Assembly: GCF_943913955.1 (NCBI RefSeq)
Contig: NZ_CALUAE010000012.1
Location: 1 to 64,000 of the forward strand
Reading direction: 5' to 3'
Length of the DNA stretch: 64,000 bases
Source of the DNA: Mycolicibacterium bacteremicum
GTDB taxonomy: Bacteria > Actinomycetota > Actinomycetes > Mycobacteriales > Mycobacteriaceae
A program made the position numbers and the translations under genes. The notes under the pieces are model-generated. The model was not told the origin of the DNA. It did not search any database and saw nothing but the letters and a program-made list of their open reading frames with translations. Shown piece by piece: positions 63,623 through 64,000 of the stretch. Each line of letters starts with the position of its first letter. Position 1 is the first letter of the stretch.

Positions 63623-64000
63623 ATGACGACTGTCGCCATCTACCTCGTCGTGACCTTCGGGCTGGGCGGACTCGCCATGGCGGCCCGGCTGCCCCCACTC
63701 GTCGGGTTCCTGGCGGCCGGTTTCGTCATCAATGCCCTTGACGTGGAGCACATTCCGCAGTTGGAGATCCTGGCCGACCTCGGCGTCACCCTGCTGCTGT
63801 TCGCCATCGGGCTCAAACTCGACGTACGGATCCTGCTGCGCCGCGAGGTCTGGTTGACGACGTCGGTGCACATGATCATCAGCGTCGTCCTCGGCGGTGC
63901 CGCGCTGTGGGTGGCGGCCGTCGCCGGGATGGCCATGCTGTCCGGGCAGAGCCTGCAGACCATCGCGCTGCTGGCGTTCGCGCTGTCGTTCTCCAGCACC
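63623..64000 (+). CDS. Kef/CPA2-type monovalent cation/proton antiporter, partial
   Basis: The first 126 codons of a CPA2 antiporter are present; the gene leaves the right edge. Hydrophobic helices and the motifs RLPPLVGFLAAGFVI, LADLGVTLLLFAIGLKLDVR and LLAFALSFSST are the usual KefB/KefC N-terminus. GGAGGA at 63605-63610 precedes the ATG by 12 bp. It would exchange K+ or Na+ for protons. Confidence 0.85.
   Translation, partial: MTTVAIYLVVTFGLGGLAMAARLPPLVGFLAAGFVINALDVEHIPQLEILADLGVTLLLFAIGLKLDVRILLRREVWLTTSVHMIISVVLGGAALWVAAVAGMAMLSGQSLQTIALLAFALSFSST

Noticed and set aside
1..64000. Prophage, insertion sequence, integron or tRNA-linked island
   Set aside because: I saw no transposase, integrase, terminal repeats, tRNA or phage structural gene; the orphan at 30668 alone does not make an island.

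Overview
The window is high-GC DNA, densely coded on both strands, from an actinobacterium that is almost certainly a rapidly growing, environmental mycobacterium (Mycolicibacterium/Mycobacterium type). The evidence is the gene families: an MmpS start, an Rv2629/Balon-like protein, an Rv0203-like hemophore, a cutinase-like esterase, a CelA1-like GH6 enzyme, a PknF-style Ser/Thr kinase, an F420-type LLM oxidoreductase and fused HadA/HadB-type dehydratase domains. I see no rRNA, tRNA, CRISPR array, insertion sequence or phage structural module. Gene starts and functions are read from sequence alone. Family names come from motif and pattern recognition, not from a database search.

Layout. 1-9.9 kb: partial mmpS with a divergent TetR, a secreted sensor-like domain protein, a K+/H+ antiporter with a divergent TrkA protein, a ThuA-like protein, two NmrA-type SDRs, and a three-gene coupled operon AveC-like / NorQ-like AAA+ / NorD-like VWA under a divergent TetR. 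10-15 kb: a DUF3516-type DExH helicase, a VOC gene broken by one extra A, and a GH5-type secreted glycosidase. 15-24.3 kb: an apparent stress island with a Zn alcohol dehydrogenase, an FAD-Rieske oxidoreductase preceded by a tiny acidic protein, an aldehyde dehydrogenase, a Balon-like hibernation factor, several small acidic proteins, an endo/exonuclease-phosphatase, a nucleotidyltransferase, a SAP/Rho-N-like protein, topoisomerase IB and an SDR. 24.4-29.2 kb: a six-gene MoxR-DUF58-VWA operon. 29-35.8 kb: an MFS exporter, an unrecognised orphan, a hydrolase, SRPBCC, GAF-ANTAR, AraC, STAS and LLM genes. 35.8-40.7 kb: a LAL-type LuxR regulator facing a cupin-SDR fusion/nitroreductase operon. 40.7-50.9 kb: a lipoprotein, a Ser/Thr kinase, a cutinase, AraC/SDR/PPOX genes, GH6, an ECF sigma factor and a second clan-A glycosidase. 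51-64 kb: a zinc ribbon and ABC-F pair, GNAT, an LmrA-like TetR with an Asp-nucleophile hydrolase, a HadAB-like dehydratase, threonine ammonia-lyase, a large secreted repeat protein, a hemophore, an MFS/TetR pair and the start of a Kef-type antiporter.

The strongest regulatory signal is a set of SigF-type promoters (consensus GGTTT-N15-17-GGGTA). They lie upstream of the alcohol dehydrogenase, FAD-Rieske operon, aldehyde dehydrogenase, several tiny acidic proteins, the orphan at 30.7 kb, SRPBCC and AraC genes. In most of the 16-22 kb cases the -10 element lies only 9-12 nt from the start codon, which implies leaderless transcripts. A second candidate regulon is a GACTACGG/TTCAAGGG motif shared by the ThuA-like gene, the SDR pair and the cupin-SDR fusion; the LAL regulator at 35.8 kb is a possible but unproven reader. 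Other items to follow up are the AveC + AAA+/VWA operon, an extracellular two-cysteine domain shared by a free secreted protein and the kinase ectodomain, and a hemophore ending in a DxDGDGxxD calcium-loop motif.
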